Positions 12,846 through 24,387 of a stretch of 64,000 nucleotides of DNA are shown one piece after another. Source of the stretch: Dipylidium caninum (lineage: Eukaryota > Platyhelminthes > Cestoda > Cyclophyllidea > Dipylidiidae); the NCBI GenBank assembly GCA_017562135.1, contig QEYB01001315.1, positions 1 through 64,000 of the forward strand, written 5' to 3'. Position 1 is the stretch's first letter; each line of letters opens with the position of its first letter. The notes below the pieces were generated by a model, which was not told the origin of the DNA, did no database searches, and saw nothing but the letters and a program-made list of their open reading frames with translations. Made by a program: the position numbers and the translations under genes.

Positions 12846-13012
12846 CAATGTTCCAGTCTGCCGTCAACATGGAGGCATGCCACTCTTACTGCTATCATTC
12901 CTGAGAAGTGATGTTGACGCAGTGACAAGAGAGCCATTAGACAGTGTTTAATGAGTAGAGGGGGCGTCCTACCGACTCATCTCCAAGGGATTTGTCTCTG
13001 TTCCCACTTTAG

Positions 13013-13057
13013 GTGGAGAAGCCGTTCAATTTCAGGCAAACGCAAATCTCGACCTTG
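13013..13057 (+). CDS. TRAPPC13: TRAPPC13 exon, left-arm copy (shared exon 2 of 3)
   Basis: A 45-base phase 0-0 exon lies between acceptor ttcccactttag and donor ttg|gtgagt and reads VEKPFNFRQTQISTL. It matches the family's VLKPLDVKTKFYNAE stretch, directly after the FKIT end of the previous exon. Compared with the right-arm exon 31246-31202 there are two differences (AGG/AGA, TCG/TCA), both synonymous. Confidence 0.75.
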
Positions 13058-13595
13058 GTGAGTACTGCACTCTGCCCATTACTTCTGCCTATTACTTCCC
13101 CTTTTCCTCTTACTTTACCTGGCTTTCTACGTTGTGGCCTACATCCTCGGCATACCTTGTTTGGCCAGATTAATTTCTCCGACACCGAAAGAGCACCTAC
13201 GTCATAAGCGGGGAGCCCACCAGAGCTCCTGCTAGTTACTCTCCTTTTAACCGAAATCTGCTCAGTGCTCCCGACGACTGCTCTCGATTTTAAGTTAAAT
13301 GTGCTTATGATATAACAGCATCGCAAGTTAACCCTTGCATCGGAGGTATTTTCTGGAAGTTAGCGTGCTTTCTACTCCGAAAGGTTCGCATTTGGTGAAC
13401 AGACTGCCTAACATCTAACATTCAGAGAACAACACCTTTTCTATGAGTGACGTAATTCCCAAGTATTAAATGCCGGAATCACCTTGCTATTTTGGGAATG
13501 GGTTTTCAGTAGTTGGGATTTTTTGTACTGGCTCATAGCACCTTAGTGCTTCATAGAGTTTTTACTCACTTTTCTTCCCTCCCTACACCCTACAG

Positions 13596-13726
13596 GACTC
13601 CGATATATACGTTGAGGCAGAGATCGAAAATCTCACCCAACAGCCCCTCATGGTGCAGCGAATCGCCTGGGAGCCAGGCCCCCTCCTCAAGGTCACAGAC
13701 TTGAATTCTCTTGTTGATTGGACCAA
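13596..13726 (+). CDS. TRAPPC13: TRAPPC13 exon, left-arm copy (shared exon 3 of 3)
   Basis: A 131-base exon lies between acceptor ccctacaccctacag and donor aa|gtgagt (phase 2). It reads SDIYVEAEIENLTQQPLMVQ and later KVTDLNSLVDWT, matching the animal TRAPPC13 segment VFLEAQIQN...PMFMEKVSLEP...VTELNSV. It differs from the right-arm exon 30695-30565 at two synonymous positions only. No downstream TRAPPC13 exon is found on the plus strand after this one. The left copy therefore appears 3'-truncated, or it uses unrecognised downstream exons. Confidence 0.8.
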
Positions 13727-14525
13727 GTGAGTTGGCATTTTCCAAGCCTTTCATTGGTTACGTAGATATAAGCGACATTTTTTTCCGACTGCGTCTACAA
13801 TAAGCGTGTATGGTTGGTTACGTATAAGATTTAATGTTTGAGAAATTCCTCCAATCTAGCCACTCGTCATTTGTAAGCACTCACTGGCATCATTCCCTAA
13901 TTCAGTCATTGTCCCATATCAGTCATTAACCAATGTAATGTGTATTCTCAAAACCTGTCTTGTTCATCTCTAAAACCCTGAGCTTGTTTTCTTCATCCAT
14001 GAGTTTACTCACGCCACCGAGGCGGATCCTTCTTTCCATTGTCTACTACTCTTCTAACGAAGACCAAACAAATAGATTGGAATTTCGAGGGAATTTCGAC
14101 TTTCGCTTTTCAGCCAGCAACTTCATCACGAGTGAAAGCTGAGATAACTTCACACTTAGAATGCACGATGGGAACGCACATTATGGTTATTTGAACAAAA
14201 ATAGTCTTAATTTTCCAGACGACAATCTCTAATCGAAACTCTACGTTTATTTGTGGTATTTTGGTGGGAGATTAAGAATCGGGCGGGCCCTTTCCGGACT
14301 GTTTACTTACTAAACAACAACGTTTGCTTGTGCATCGAAATGTTTGCTGACTCGTCGATAATTTGGGAAAGTGGTGGCTATAGTAATAGTGATGATAAAT
14401 GTGAATTTGGTAATTGCCGCCTTTCCTAGTGGACTAATCGAGATCGGAGCTTTATATGCGAGCTAGACGAAAGACAACACGACTCTATTAGCCGACATTA
14501 TACCTCTTCAACATTATTTCACCTT

Positions 14526-17500
14526 AGCTGCTTGGACTTGCGCAAATCATCTCCATCCCGCAGGTGCATTCATCAGCGCCCAATCAGTACTATGCTTGGT
14601 GAGGGCTTGCGCAGCTGACCTGCCAAGATTTTGACCATGCCAATTGGGAGGGTAAAGAGTTAACTCCAAATAATACAGTTGACTGTACGTAGAAAAGGTG
14701 ACCTAGAACACGGCGTATCGCACGAAAAGTGGCATATCTTTCCCTTACGCGTTAAAAAGCATGCAAATGCCCCTAATAAAGATGTCACATTTGGGTGAAA
14801 GCGGAGAGCCAAATCTTTTCTAATTTTCAAACTTACTTCAATAACAAATGGTGATGATAATAAAATTCAACTATGGACCACTTGAAATAGCGTTTATCCA
14901 GTGGGACTATTTATCAATCTTGAAGCACTCGTTTCTTATACGCTGTGAAATGCAGAATAGCCTTTTCAATTACCTAACATGTCATTTGTACTGTGAGCTT
15001 TAAGTCAGCTTCGCCCTGATGTTTGTTTAAATTCTATCTCAATTTAAAGTCACATTTTCCCTGACCTGTGTGTTTGTTTTACCGAGTTAATTGGTCTGCG
15101 CTCATTAGTGGTGGGGGTTTGAGCCTCCCCATGGGTGTCTAACCGCGTCGTTCTGCACTAATGATATAATGTCGGAAACAAACGCCTCTCAAATTTCCAA
15201 CCCACACCTATGCGTAGTTGTCAAGAATCTGTATTTAAACCGAATACATTACCTACGTGGGGTTGATCGGTCGACATGCTTTCACGCTCTTTTGATTAAT
15301 TATTGTAGGAGTCATGGTATGAAAGTTGGGAAATTCGTCTTCCTTATACCTTGCGAGGGCTTTTGTGCACAAAAATTATCATGGAAAGTTGCCTCGCCAT
15401 CGATGAGACTTATTGACTCTCTATTTGAATGCAAAAGCGGCTATGATTGCCCCTTCAATTTCGAGGAGCCACGTGTTTACGTACAATGTGTTTTGAAACA
15501 ACATGTCTCGCAATTTGTTGCGTGGAATAATTGTCTCTCAATCAAATACTCCACATCTTCAGCAGAAACTGCTGAACCACTTAGTACTCCGTTTCGACCT
15601 TACATGAAGGTATAAATTATGGCTAATTGTTTGGTCAAATTTATTAATTAACCTGTACTGCATTGGCGAATTTGTGAAAGTTAAACCCCCTATATTCTAA
15701 ACGTGGGTGGTATTTCGAGTATCGCGTTGTGGTTGAAAGTAAATGCCCTTCCTCGCTTCCACACCAAAAGCACCTTGCTTACGAGTGTTCACCATTCTTT
15801 GCGGTCATGTTGGTCGGTTGGTAATCGATTCCAGATTTTGCCTTTCGGTAGAACAAGAAATTGGCTCCTCCGCCTCCTCTCTTGAAGCGGAGCCACAATG
15901 GTTCCTGTACATCGGAAGAATATACGCAACCTAGCTATCGAGGGAGTGAAAGGAGTTTTGAATTCGGAAATAGTAACCTCGACGGTCCCTTTGGTAAGAA
16001 TGTATATTTTGGTGAAAAACGTGAGTAATGGGCAACAGTCGGTTTTAGTGTTTTGTCTAATGCCTTACTACGATCTAATTGTATGTCATTGCATCATTCT
16101 GGTTACTTGGTAACGAGCTGACATTAGTGACTAATTGACATAAATATTGATTCATGGAATGATCGCAAAATGTTAGCGGAAAGGGATTAGAGGCAAGTCA
16201 TTTATACTCTTGCAGTAAAAGCACTATTTCCTGTCTCTTAGGCAAAATTGACCGTGGACATTCGCAAACAAGTTCACAATGGAGTTTAAGCGAAGATCAT
16301 ATGTCGACGAGTGCCTTTTCAACTGTGGTCATGGAGGAGATAAAGTGTGGCGAAGAACTACCTACTTCAAACAATCTTCTACAAAACCGATATGTCCAAT
16401 ACGCCGCGGATGAAGGTAGGGGAGATTTTTAACTCCTTCCTCCTAAGACATCTACCTCTTGAAGCATCTTTTCATCTCCCCAACGCGTGATTGAGGTAAC
16501 GCAGAGGTTTAATTAACCAAGTAGTTTATCGTGACAAGCCTGATATGATAAGCTGCTGGAATGCTAATCTGTGCGATTTGATGATGAGCTTATCCTCTGA
16601 ACTAATTTGTTTACAGGCTCCTAGGTTTTTTGACTGAGGATGACACTTTTATGTAGTATTGCAGTACCTTCATTGTTTCTTACTTGATTGACTGCCGACG
16701 AAATGACTCGTTCTATTTCATGGGCACTCCTCAAAACCCTCTCTGATGTCCTCAATATTAAGATTGTTATTGGTCATCCAAACGAAGCCTTTGGTGGCCT
16801 TATTTTTCAAATTCACTTGCTACTTTAAGTCTGCTATTAGAGAGTCTGGAAAGTGCGGTACTGATTCTTTCTGGTACGGTGGGGTAGAGGTTATTATCCA
16901 TTTCCGCGGAAGGTGGTTGTCGGTACTTCCTTTTTACTTCATTCTAACCCGCAGTTGAACATGCTAGGCATCAAACGGTTGACAGTTGGAGTGTTATAGG
17001 GCCAGTAATCACTGGCATTTGTCTTTTTTAAGGTATAAGGCTACGCTGAAGGGCTTTGAGAAGACAATACGAGCTGCCATTGAAGTTACCTTTGTCCGAA
17101 TACACTTTTATTTTGCGAATATAACAAGTCACAATCACGTGATCATCTGACGACGCCTCGCCATTAGGGAAGTAGACCGTTGAAAATCGTGCTTTGGAGG
17201 TAGGCGTCGGTCAGGTCATTGAGTGAATCATATCGGTTACGGTAGGTCCGGCCTACCGGTAATAATGCGGAGTGAGGAGGCGGAAAGGCACGCGAATTGG
17301 AGGTGAAATGTAACGTGATGCCGTCCTCATGGCTTATTGGCCAGTCTGAGTGTAATTTAATCACCCAGTCACTCCGGATTGTATTGTAACCGCGCGTCCC
17401 CATTGAAACTGACGAAGCCAGAGTTATCGCGTTAGTTGTTTTTCATTATTACCATTGCGCGAGTAGTATCAACAGTCCATTTCTCTTTACGCTGACGTGG

Positions 17501-18015
17501 GGATTGAATAACTGTTCATCCATGTTTATGCAAAGACACCCAAAATAAACCAATAGACTTCTTTTTCTTTCTATTGAGAAGAAGAACTTTTGTTTAAGCG
17601 TTCTGCGCAAACTCGACAAAGTACTGTGTCCTGCTTTGTCGTAGAGAGGAAATGCTGCAATTGTCATTTTGCCAATCCCCGATTTCTCTAGGCCTACGAA
17701 GAGGCTACAGTAAATTTGCCCAACCCATTGGTTTTCGTCACCAGTTGCACATGACTTATTCAAAGGTCGCAAATTGTCACCATGGTTCCGCACACGCTTA
17801 GATTACGTCGGGTAAATTAATTCAGGCATGCCTCCCCAAAGCGCAAAAAGTGGGAGGAGTCTGGGTGACTATCTGACGTCCTCCACTGTCCCTGATGAGT
17901 AGAGCCCATTTTTTCTTATAGGAGCCAGAATTATCCATTAATCGCTCGTAAGTGATCTGGGGAGCAATGTGGAGTACTTGTAATAACCATCGACACTTAC
18001 ATCTATCTGCCTTAG
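14526..18015. other. Spacer between the arms, first part; nothing assigned
   Basis: A 148-codon plus frame at 15169-15615 is the longest here. Its peptide is cysteine-containing but matches nothing I recognise, and this length can occur by chance. A pyrimidine-poor, AT-rich block spans about 14760-15100. No repeat, RNA or clear splice-bounded exon was found. Confidence 0.4.
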
Positions 18016-18119
18016 AAACCCGCATTTCCGACATCATCCATGGTCGACAATTTGAACCACACCGTCAGATGTCATCGCCACTAGCAATGTCTTTTTCAGT
18101 GTCATTACCATCACTGAAG
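18016..18119 (+). CDS. Candidate exon of an unidentified plus-strand gene
   Basis: Acceptor catctatctgccttag and donor ctgaag|gtgagt bound an open 104-base segment reading ETRISDIIHGRQFEPHRQM and then SVSLPSLK. The splice sites are good but the protein is not recognised. It cannot simply follow the left TRAPPC13 exon ending at 13726, because that phase gives a stop codon. Confidence 0.25.
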
Positions 18120-19017
18120 GTGAGTTCTACGCTAGAAGTGGAGACACGTTATGCCAGTTAGTATGTAGAGTCAGAGGGCGTTGCGTGGATATATTCCAGG
18201 TCCTCTTTTGCTATCAGTAGGTAATTTGGTAATGACACTCCAACGAATCTCGGTGTGCCATTGAAAGCGTGAAAATCGCCTTAAGTTCTTGTCATCCTGA
18301 AGTAGCATTGGCTGTTGAAGAAGCCTCGGACTTTTCTGAATGTTGAATTTTGTTGCCGCCGAAACACTGACCCAAGAGTGCTGGGCGTTGATTGAGCCTA
18401 AGGTGGCAAGTGTCATGACGGCGTATGGGTTGTATGCTGGCGGTTAGCGACGTTCCATTCGCCTTGTGAATGGACTCCGGTGCCAATGGGAGAGGGTAAT
18501 CTTCCTCACACTTTTTCGTGCTCTTGTCAATTTGAATGAAAGGGCTGAAATTTGATTGTTCAGGCGAGCCAAATCAGTCCATAGTCCCTGGTCAATTGTG
18601 CATGGCGTCCCGGCTATAGTTCGCATTCACAAAGCGACGCTTTAGTTGGGCACTACTCTTAATTCCTTTGCTTTTTTTTTTTTGCCAATGTGTTGACTCT
18701 TCACCGTGTGTACTGCAATCCTCAACGGTGCTGCCGATGGAGCGTGGACTTGCAGGTCTCCTTCAGTCACCTGATGCTCACGAACGCAGAATAATGTGGT
18801 TTTTGGCCAAGACGAGCGTTGCCACCAGACGAGTTATGAAGTGCGTCATTGGACTTATTTCCCTTACTAAAATGCACGTCACATGAGTAAGGAGAAGTGG
18901 AAGGTGAACTGGCATGGCGATGCTTAGTGCAGTAGTTTTGTGACCTCAACACTAACGTGTTTTTCTGTGTATGCGGTTTTATTGACGGGAGAGTTAGCTC
19001 CAGGCCTTGTTGTTTAG

Positions 19018-19195
19018 ACCCCCTTGCTCCCGGATAGTACTGGAGTGTGTGAAGCAGACTCTGCAGCAAGATCAGTGGATAACTACCTGAAGAGAGTTCG
19101 AGCAACCCTCAAGCCCGTTTCCCTGAGAATAATCGGCTCGCTGCCGTCAAAGGACGCCGATGAGGAGTACCGCCAGGCCTTTCACTCTGTTTGTG
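19018..19195 (+). CDS. Candidate exon of an unidentified plus-strand gene
   Basis: The acceptor ggccttgttgtttag leads to an open segment of 178 bases ending at a weaker donor (g|gtaaaa). It reads SVDNYLKRVRATLKPVSLRI and then SKDADEEYRQAFHSVC, with charged helical composition and GC-rich third positions unlike its surroundings. I cannot name the family. It may share a gene with the candidates near 18.0 and 21.5 kb. Confidence 0.35.
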
Positions 19196-19536
19196 GTAAA
19201 ACTGCACAACACCCTTGATATTTTGTACAATAGTGTGTAGTTCTTTTGAAGTCGGACTGGGTTTTTGTAGACCAATCGGAGAAGAGGGACTGGAATAGCC
19301 GTTTCCGATGTGTGGATACGCAGTCGCGAGTGCTTAACTTTATGATCTCAAATGAGTGATCCTGAGGCGAATGGAGTGGCCGATTCCCCATTCCAACCAT
19401 GAATTCAGGGGAACGAACTTGTCGAGTGCCTTACCTTTACAGGAGTAGTGTACAGTAGTTCGTCTTGCAAGCGCAAAGCTTTACCTCCACTTATCCCCCA
19501 TAACTCCCTTCTCAAGACCACCTGCCTTTCTTTTTC

Positions 19537-19560
19537 CCCACACCCACACCCACACCCACG
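19537..19560. repeat. CCCACA short tandem repeat
   Basis: About four units of cccaca in a row are visible, in a pyrimidine-rich stretch. Confidence 0.85.
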
Positions 19561-21450
19561 CACTCATCAACTCGCTTCTCTTGAGGCAACTCTCATCCTG
19601 ACTAAGTTCAATGCACGGGTCTAATGCAGTTAGGAGTTGCCACCGGCGGGATGGAATAGGTCTTATACCGCCTTAACGGGGTGCCGAACTATGTCGAATT
19701 TTCTATTCTAATATTGCGTACTAGCCTTCTTTCATCTCACTCTTCGTAGAAGCTCAGACGTCCTCCTCACGCTGTCGAGAAGTGAGGTGTTGATGTCGTA
19801 TGTGACTACGTGATTCAGTAATCACTTGCGATAGAAATACAGCTTTGATGTGCTTGGTAAGAGAGCATCTAACTTAGTGGCCTTTCAAGTGTGACCCTCG
19901 ATGGCGGGGAACACGGGCGGTAGGCGTCGCCCCCTCCCCCTCCCATAGCATTAGAGTTTGCGTGAGAGACTGAGGAATCGGGGTAGACTTTCTGAAGTGT
20001 TATAGTCGTATTCACCCTATCAAACGATGACTCTTCAAAATTACTCCTCTCGAAACGTCGGTAACTCCTGGTCATTTCGTTACTGAACTCGAATTTGTCG
20101 TGGACGTCGGGCCAATCTCCGTCTGTTCTCTACGGATATGCCATTTGTCTAATCTCCCGGTAGGTAAAACCCCTTGGGTGGTGGACAAGGCATTGAGCAA
20201 TTCGGTGAATGCAGTTTGTAGCTTGTAGCATAAAATAATCGGAAGACATTGATAACTGAACTTACAATTATGGTGGTAGCTGTGATTTTTCGCCGCAATG
20301 GATTCGATAGGTTGAGGAACGGCCGTGAATGACTAGGCCTTCTCCATCTAGGTTGCGAAAGTGATTTGCCTTCCATACTAGGTGACTTAGAAGCAGTCCT
20401 AGAGTCTTCCCTAAGGGTCATTCGTCCCTTAAGTTAATCTGCTGTCATGAAACCTGGTCGAATGAAGGCGGCGTGAGCAGCTGTTCGGCCTCACGAGTCC
20501 ACCATGAAGTAAGACGCGAGGATGGTATCTGGCCATGAGTTAGTGTAATAACCTAATCGGTATGCAAGCAGAGTACATGGGATTTTACTCCACCGCACAC
20601 ATAGTACTAGACGTTTCTACCTTGTCCTTATCGAAGTAATGAGAAAACGCTGCGCTTGGAAGTTGTTAGAAGCTTTCGCTGTTGTCAGGGTCTGGTGTTG
20701 TTATTTATGCTTTTGGGACTTGTCCTCTCACGGCCCCGTCTCGGGAGTTGCACTCATGTGATATGAAGATTAAACTTCCTCCAGCTGTCTGGTCTTGAAA
20801 TGGATTGCCCCAGATTTATTCACTGTTCGGCGAAGATGGGGGTGGGGAACCCAGAGAAACAGAGGCAGCAGCAATCGTTGAAAATGATTGCGCCAATTAA
20901 ATAACGCATTCCTAACAGTCTTGCGCAAGGAAAAATAATAGGACTCGAGCTTGGTCGTTGACCGCCATGGAAAAGCTCTGCAGAAAGAGTTTCCCAAGTG
21001 GGATCGAGGTTAGTGAAGAAAAGTGCTAGACTTTATCTGTACGAGGAGACTTGGATCACATCTACGATGGACATAATCACATTTGTTCATTGAAAATTTT
21101 CGAAACATTGAAGCAAAGGGCACCCTTCACTGAAACGATGGTAAGTAGCAAGACAAGTCAGGCTTAATGGGCTCGTGGACGCTAGGATGCTGGAAGGAGT
21201 AAAGGTTAATGCTGGAAAGTAGGTTTCTAATCCAATTACAAGTGTAAGAGCCTGTTGGGTTGATAAAGCTTAAGGATAAAGCAGGGACTATAATGGCTAA
21301 GTAGCTCACACTGCTAAATCCTAAGTCCCAAAAGCGCAAGTGACTCTGTCATGCGCGCCTTGACCTGAAGCGGCTCCTGAGACTCCCGTCCCGGTGCTTT
21401 CGTCACTAGCAGGAAACGGCAACTGAATGTAAGTCCTGCTGATGTGCATC
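19561..21450. other. Stretch without a recognisable gene
   Basis: Only chance-length frames and a few pyrimidine-rich tracts are present. No similarity to the arms was noticed. Confidence 0.4.
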
Positions 21451-21483
21451 CGCTCTGATGGCGTGTGCTAGGTTACGGGCCAC

Positions 21484-21990
21484 TATCTTCGTCCGTGTTT
21501 TGCGGGCGATGGCAAAGAGAAGCAGACAGCGTTGTTTGCCAAGACTATGCGGCTCAAGCAAACTACTGCTCCTAGCCTCAGCGCACAACCGAGGGCGAGA
21601 CTTACACCCACTTTTCGTTCTGGCATTTGCAAGTATAACAATGGTATTGCACTTGACTCAATTCCTACCGGCTTCAACTTGGCCGCCAACCTCCCCGCGG
21701 ACACTCACAGCCTCAATACGGAAGCAATGAGGCAACGATTCCAAGGCCGCCTGACTTCAATTTCCCAAAACTTGTATCGCGGCACCTCTCACACAACGCA
21801 ATTGCGTGCCACACTATTACACGCCTGCACATGGCACAATCGTGATACTCCAACGATTATTTTAATTTGTGTATACCACCCACATTGCACTTTGGTGCAC
21901 ACTGTCACGGTCCTGATCATTCGAGTAAACACCAGGTCTGTAGAACTCTCTGCCATCACCGCAACACCTCTGCATTATACTCCAGATTGA
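21484..21990 (+). CDS. Candidate coding stretch, unidentified
   Basis: One frame stays open from about 21484 to the stop at 21988 with coding-like codon choice in its first 300 bases. It reads GDGKEKQTALFAKTMRLKQ and later NLPADTHSLNTEAMRQRFQG. No start or splice limits can be fixed, and other frames are also open here. The product is unknown. Confidence 0.2.
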   Translation, partial: YLRPCFAGDGKEKQTALFAKTMRLKQTTAPSLSAQPRARLTPTFRSGICKYNNGIALDSIPTGFNLAANLPADTHSLNTEAMRQRFQGRLTSISQNLYRGTSHTTQLRATLLHACTWHNRDTPTIILICVYHPHCTLVHTVTVLIIRVNTRSVELSAITATPLHYTPD

Positions 21991-22700
21991 GGCGATCCCT
22001 CCATCTACTCCTTTGTCCGACACACCATCCTTTGCCCTCGTCGGTTCAAGCGTTGCATCAACAATTGGTGACATAGTTGTACGAGAGGTGGCAGTTGGGA
22101 CACAAGATGGAATCACGCGAATTATGACAGTGTTGACCATGGGCTTTCGGATAGTCACATGGGGATACGTCACGGCAATTATCGCCTCAACGAATTGAAC
22201 TGGGAGTTCCTAGTAGATAGACACAAATAAGCTGAATCGCGATGTATATTAACGCGTTGCACACGCTCGCAAAGACCAAACAATAGAGCCATAGAGTCCG
22301 TAATTTGGTGATTTATTTAAGCATTCACGATAGGGCCTACAAAGAAAGGAGGGTGAAGCGATGGAAGAGAGGATGCAGAGAAAGAAGAGGTGAGGAGCAA
22401 TGGGTAGTAAACCACTAGCGGGAATCGTCCGAGGAATGTATCAAGCAGCAGCAGTAGCACTGGTTACGAAGATCCGACCCAGATCTGTGAAGATGAAGCA
22501 ATTTTCCGTGGAAATTTCCCTCAACTCTAACGGTGGCACTTCCTTCACGGTAAGGGAATAGAGATAAAGATAAGCGTTAATGTGTCCTTCATGATGAAAC
22601 TATAGCCATCCGCCACCCCGACTTCGTTGGACGCCTCAACGTTGCACTGAGCGGTTGCCCCCTAACCTTCTGCCTCGACGGTGGGAAAAGTGGCCCTAAC

Positions 22701-22717
22701 CTCTCTCTCTCTGCCTC

Positions 22718-22757
<40 letters not shown>
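22701..22757. repeat. (CT)n microsatellite
   Basis: A nearly pure CT dinucleotide run of about 57 bases has two short interruptions (ctgcct, cact) near its start. It lies about 560 bases past the last TRAPPC13 exon found on the minus strand. Confidence 0.95.
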
Positions 22758-22758
<1 letters not shown>

Positions 22759-23320
22759 GAGCTCCCCTCCTAGTCAAATTTGTCCCAGCAACAGTGACCA
22801 GAAGCATTTCGTCAACAAATCAGACAAACACTGACCGAGCACCCCGTAGCGGGCTAGTTCCAAATGTCACGAACGTGGGTTGAACGATGGTCTCACCAAG
22901 CCTCTCCTAACCTATATTTGGATGCACCTCATCCCAGCCACTGTTTTGCGGAATCTCAAGCACTCAATTGCCATGCCAAGGACCCATGGATAATCACCGT
23001 GTTGGCCAGTCCAAGCAATATCATTCTGTCATACCGCTCCTCGTGCACAACGATGCAGCGATCTCACGACGAAGGCGACGCATTTCCGTTAATTTCCCGT
23101 CGGAACGCCATCCACGTCGGCCAAAGTAATCATCACCAAATGACCAATGTCCAATGAAATTCCCGACCTCAAATGGGGTTTGAATTTGGGAAGAGCATTT
23201 ACATTCCTCAATGCCAATGACGGCGACACCACTGAATCGCCATCATCATCCCTAACTCTCGCTATCATCCAGGTTGGTGAGTGAAGCACCCACAATCCCT
23301 TCTTACTCTCCTCAACACAC
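22758..23320. other. Expected site of the last TRAPPC13 exon; not found
   Basis: The exon at 23543-23321 ends in phase 0 just before the family's C-terminal GLRLTDTFLKRTYEYDD-type segment. I searched both this interval and the sequence toward 21.8 kb on the minus strand and saw no convincing equivalent. The last exon may be diverged, further left, or lost. Confidence 0.4.
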
Positions 23321-23543
23321 CTGTAGTCCAGTCATGACGGGCACAAACTCGAGGTCGAGGCGATTCGAAGCTCCAGGGGCCAGGCTCTCTAACCGTTGTT
23401 GTGTCACTCCCGTCCAGATGAAGGCTGGAAAAGCTGCCGCAGTGGTGGCGGCGGACGTGGTATCAGTAGCAGATACAGCGGCATCTGATGCCGGTGCAGT
23501 TGTGCCCTCCGGACGGGACAGAAGGAGATTTAAGGCACGAGAA
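23321..23543 (-). CDS. TRAPPC13: TRAPPC13 exon g, right-arm gene
   Basis: A 223-base minus-strand exon runs from acceptor cgttgtaatgttcag to donor cag|gtgtgt. With the previous exon its first base completes AG|T (Ser). It reads TNR-SSRALNLLLSRPEG, then an Ala/Thr-rich linker, then FIWTGVTQQRLESLAPGAS and LDLEFVPVMTGLQ. These match animal TRAPPC13 KITNCSSERTMDLVLE and HWCGISGRQLGKLHPSSS...TLLSSVQGLQ. The Ala/Thr linker (about 25 residues) is longer than in vertebrates. It ends in phase 0; the next exon was not found. Confidence 0.8.
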
Positions 23544-23620
23544 CTGAACATTACAACGAAGAACTATGTTTAGGAGAGCGAGTCGCCGGGCAGATGGGGA
23601 AGGCAGGACAAAGGGCTCAC

Positions 23621-23721
23621 CTTCTGTTGGTTACCTCGCAAACCATTTGAAACGGCTCTTCCACGACCACCTGGGAGGGCATCTCGAGGATTTTTACGGA
23701 GACGTCAGAGTACTTTGGTGG
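23621..23721 (-). CDS. TRAPPC13: TRAPPC13 exon f, right-arm gene
   Basis: A 101-base exon lies between acceptor gtttgactcttttgcag and donor ag|gtgagc. It enters in phase 0 and leaves in phase 2. It reads PPKYSDVSVKILEMPSQVVV then EEPFQMVCEVTNR, equivalent to the family's [30 protein letters not shown], an immunoglobulin-like beta strand pair. The following 77-base intron is very short compared with the others. Confidence 0.85.
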
Positions 23722-24191
23722 CTGCAAAAGAGTCAAACGACCTCATTACAACATTCTCTTCCTGAATGCAACAGACGTTTGAATGCGACTCTCATTAAGA
23801 CGTGTCGAGGTCCGACTCAATAGTGCTTGTGGACACGGAGCCACTCCTCGTGGTGATTCAGTAGTGGCTGGGAGGCGTGATTAGGCTACCAAACCGTCCC
23901 ACTACCGAACGACGAGAGAGCAAGTGGCCAACGCATTCAACGCACTTCTAACCACAGGGGGCAGTGAATTTTCTCTCGGCAACGTCTTGGGGCGTCCTCC
24001 TGCATTCACCGCATTCAAATTATTGGTACTCTGAGCAATGAAGCATCCATGTGCTGAGACCTTCGAAAGCCCGAGGGTCGCCTGTAGGAAGCGGATGAGG
24101 GCTACAAGGCTGGGTGTGTGGGAGGCAGCATCGGCATTATGACGTTGGAAGGATGAGAGGAAGGCGGATGATGAGAATGGAAGGCACTTGC

Positions 24192-24387
24192 GGTTGAGGT
24201 GAAGGGGAAAGTGCGAAGATGGCCCGTCTCGCCCATGGCCGTGCGCCACGCGATGTCCAGATGGCCCAGTTTCATCGCTTCCTCGTGCGACGTCGTCTGA
24301 GGATTGAGGGGTTGAATACGGTAGAGTAGTCGCCAGACTTCATGCGGCGCCATGTAGGCGGAAGTCAGTTTGCCCTTTTGTCTGCTC
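24192..24387 (-). CDS. TRAPPC13: TRAPPC13 exon e, right-arm gene, apparently ending at a GC donor
   Basis: A 196-base exon starts after acceptor tttatgtgatag; its first base completes the AA left by exon c as Lys. It reads TSAYMAPHEVWRLLYRIQP, then MKLGHLDIAWRTAMGETGHL. These match animal TRAPPC13 [20 protein letters not shown] and IGKLDIVWKTNLGERGRL. No GT donor gives the phase needed for exon f; the sequence acc|gcaagt, a classical GC-AG donor, does. The exon lies outside the duplicated arm, so the left copy has no equivalent. Confidence 0.8.

Larger units (their letters stand above)
5245..14525 (+). repeat. TRAPPC13: Left arm of a large inverted duplication
   Basis: The arm matches the reverse complement of about 29810-37495 along most of its length. 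Anchors: 5390-5470 with 37265-37350; 5600-5680 with 37060-37140; 6360-6780 with 35930-36300; 7200-7780 with 34900-35490; 10600-11340 with 32330-33070; 13596-13726 with 30565-30695; 14280-14500 with 29840-30060. Non-coding divergence is roughly 10-15 % by eye, with indels. Two blocks do not align: about 7810-10590 (right-arm counterpart about 33080-34880) and about 12230-12845 (absent from the right arm). The arms hold three TRAPPC13 exons in common, so this is a duplicated gene region and not a simple transposon. Edges are set by where similarity stops, within about 20 bases. Confidence 0.85.

Noticed and set aside
5245..14525. The arms as a giant transposon with terminal inverted repeats.
   Set aside because: The similarity covers whole gene regions including introns and exons, there is no transposase or reverse transcriptase reading, and no target-site duplication was seen at the edges.
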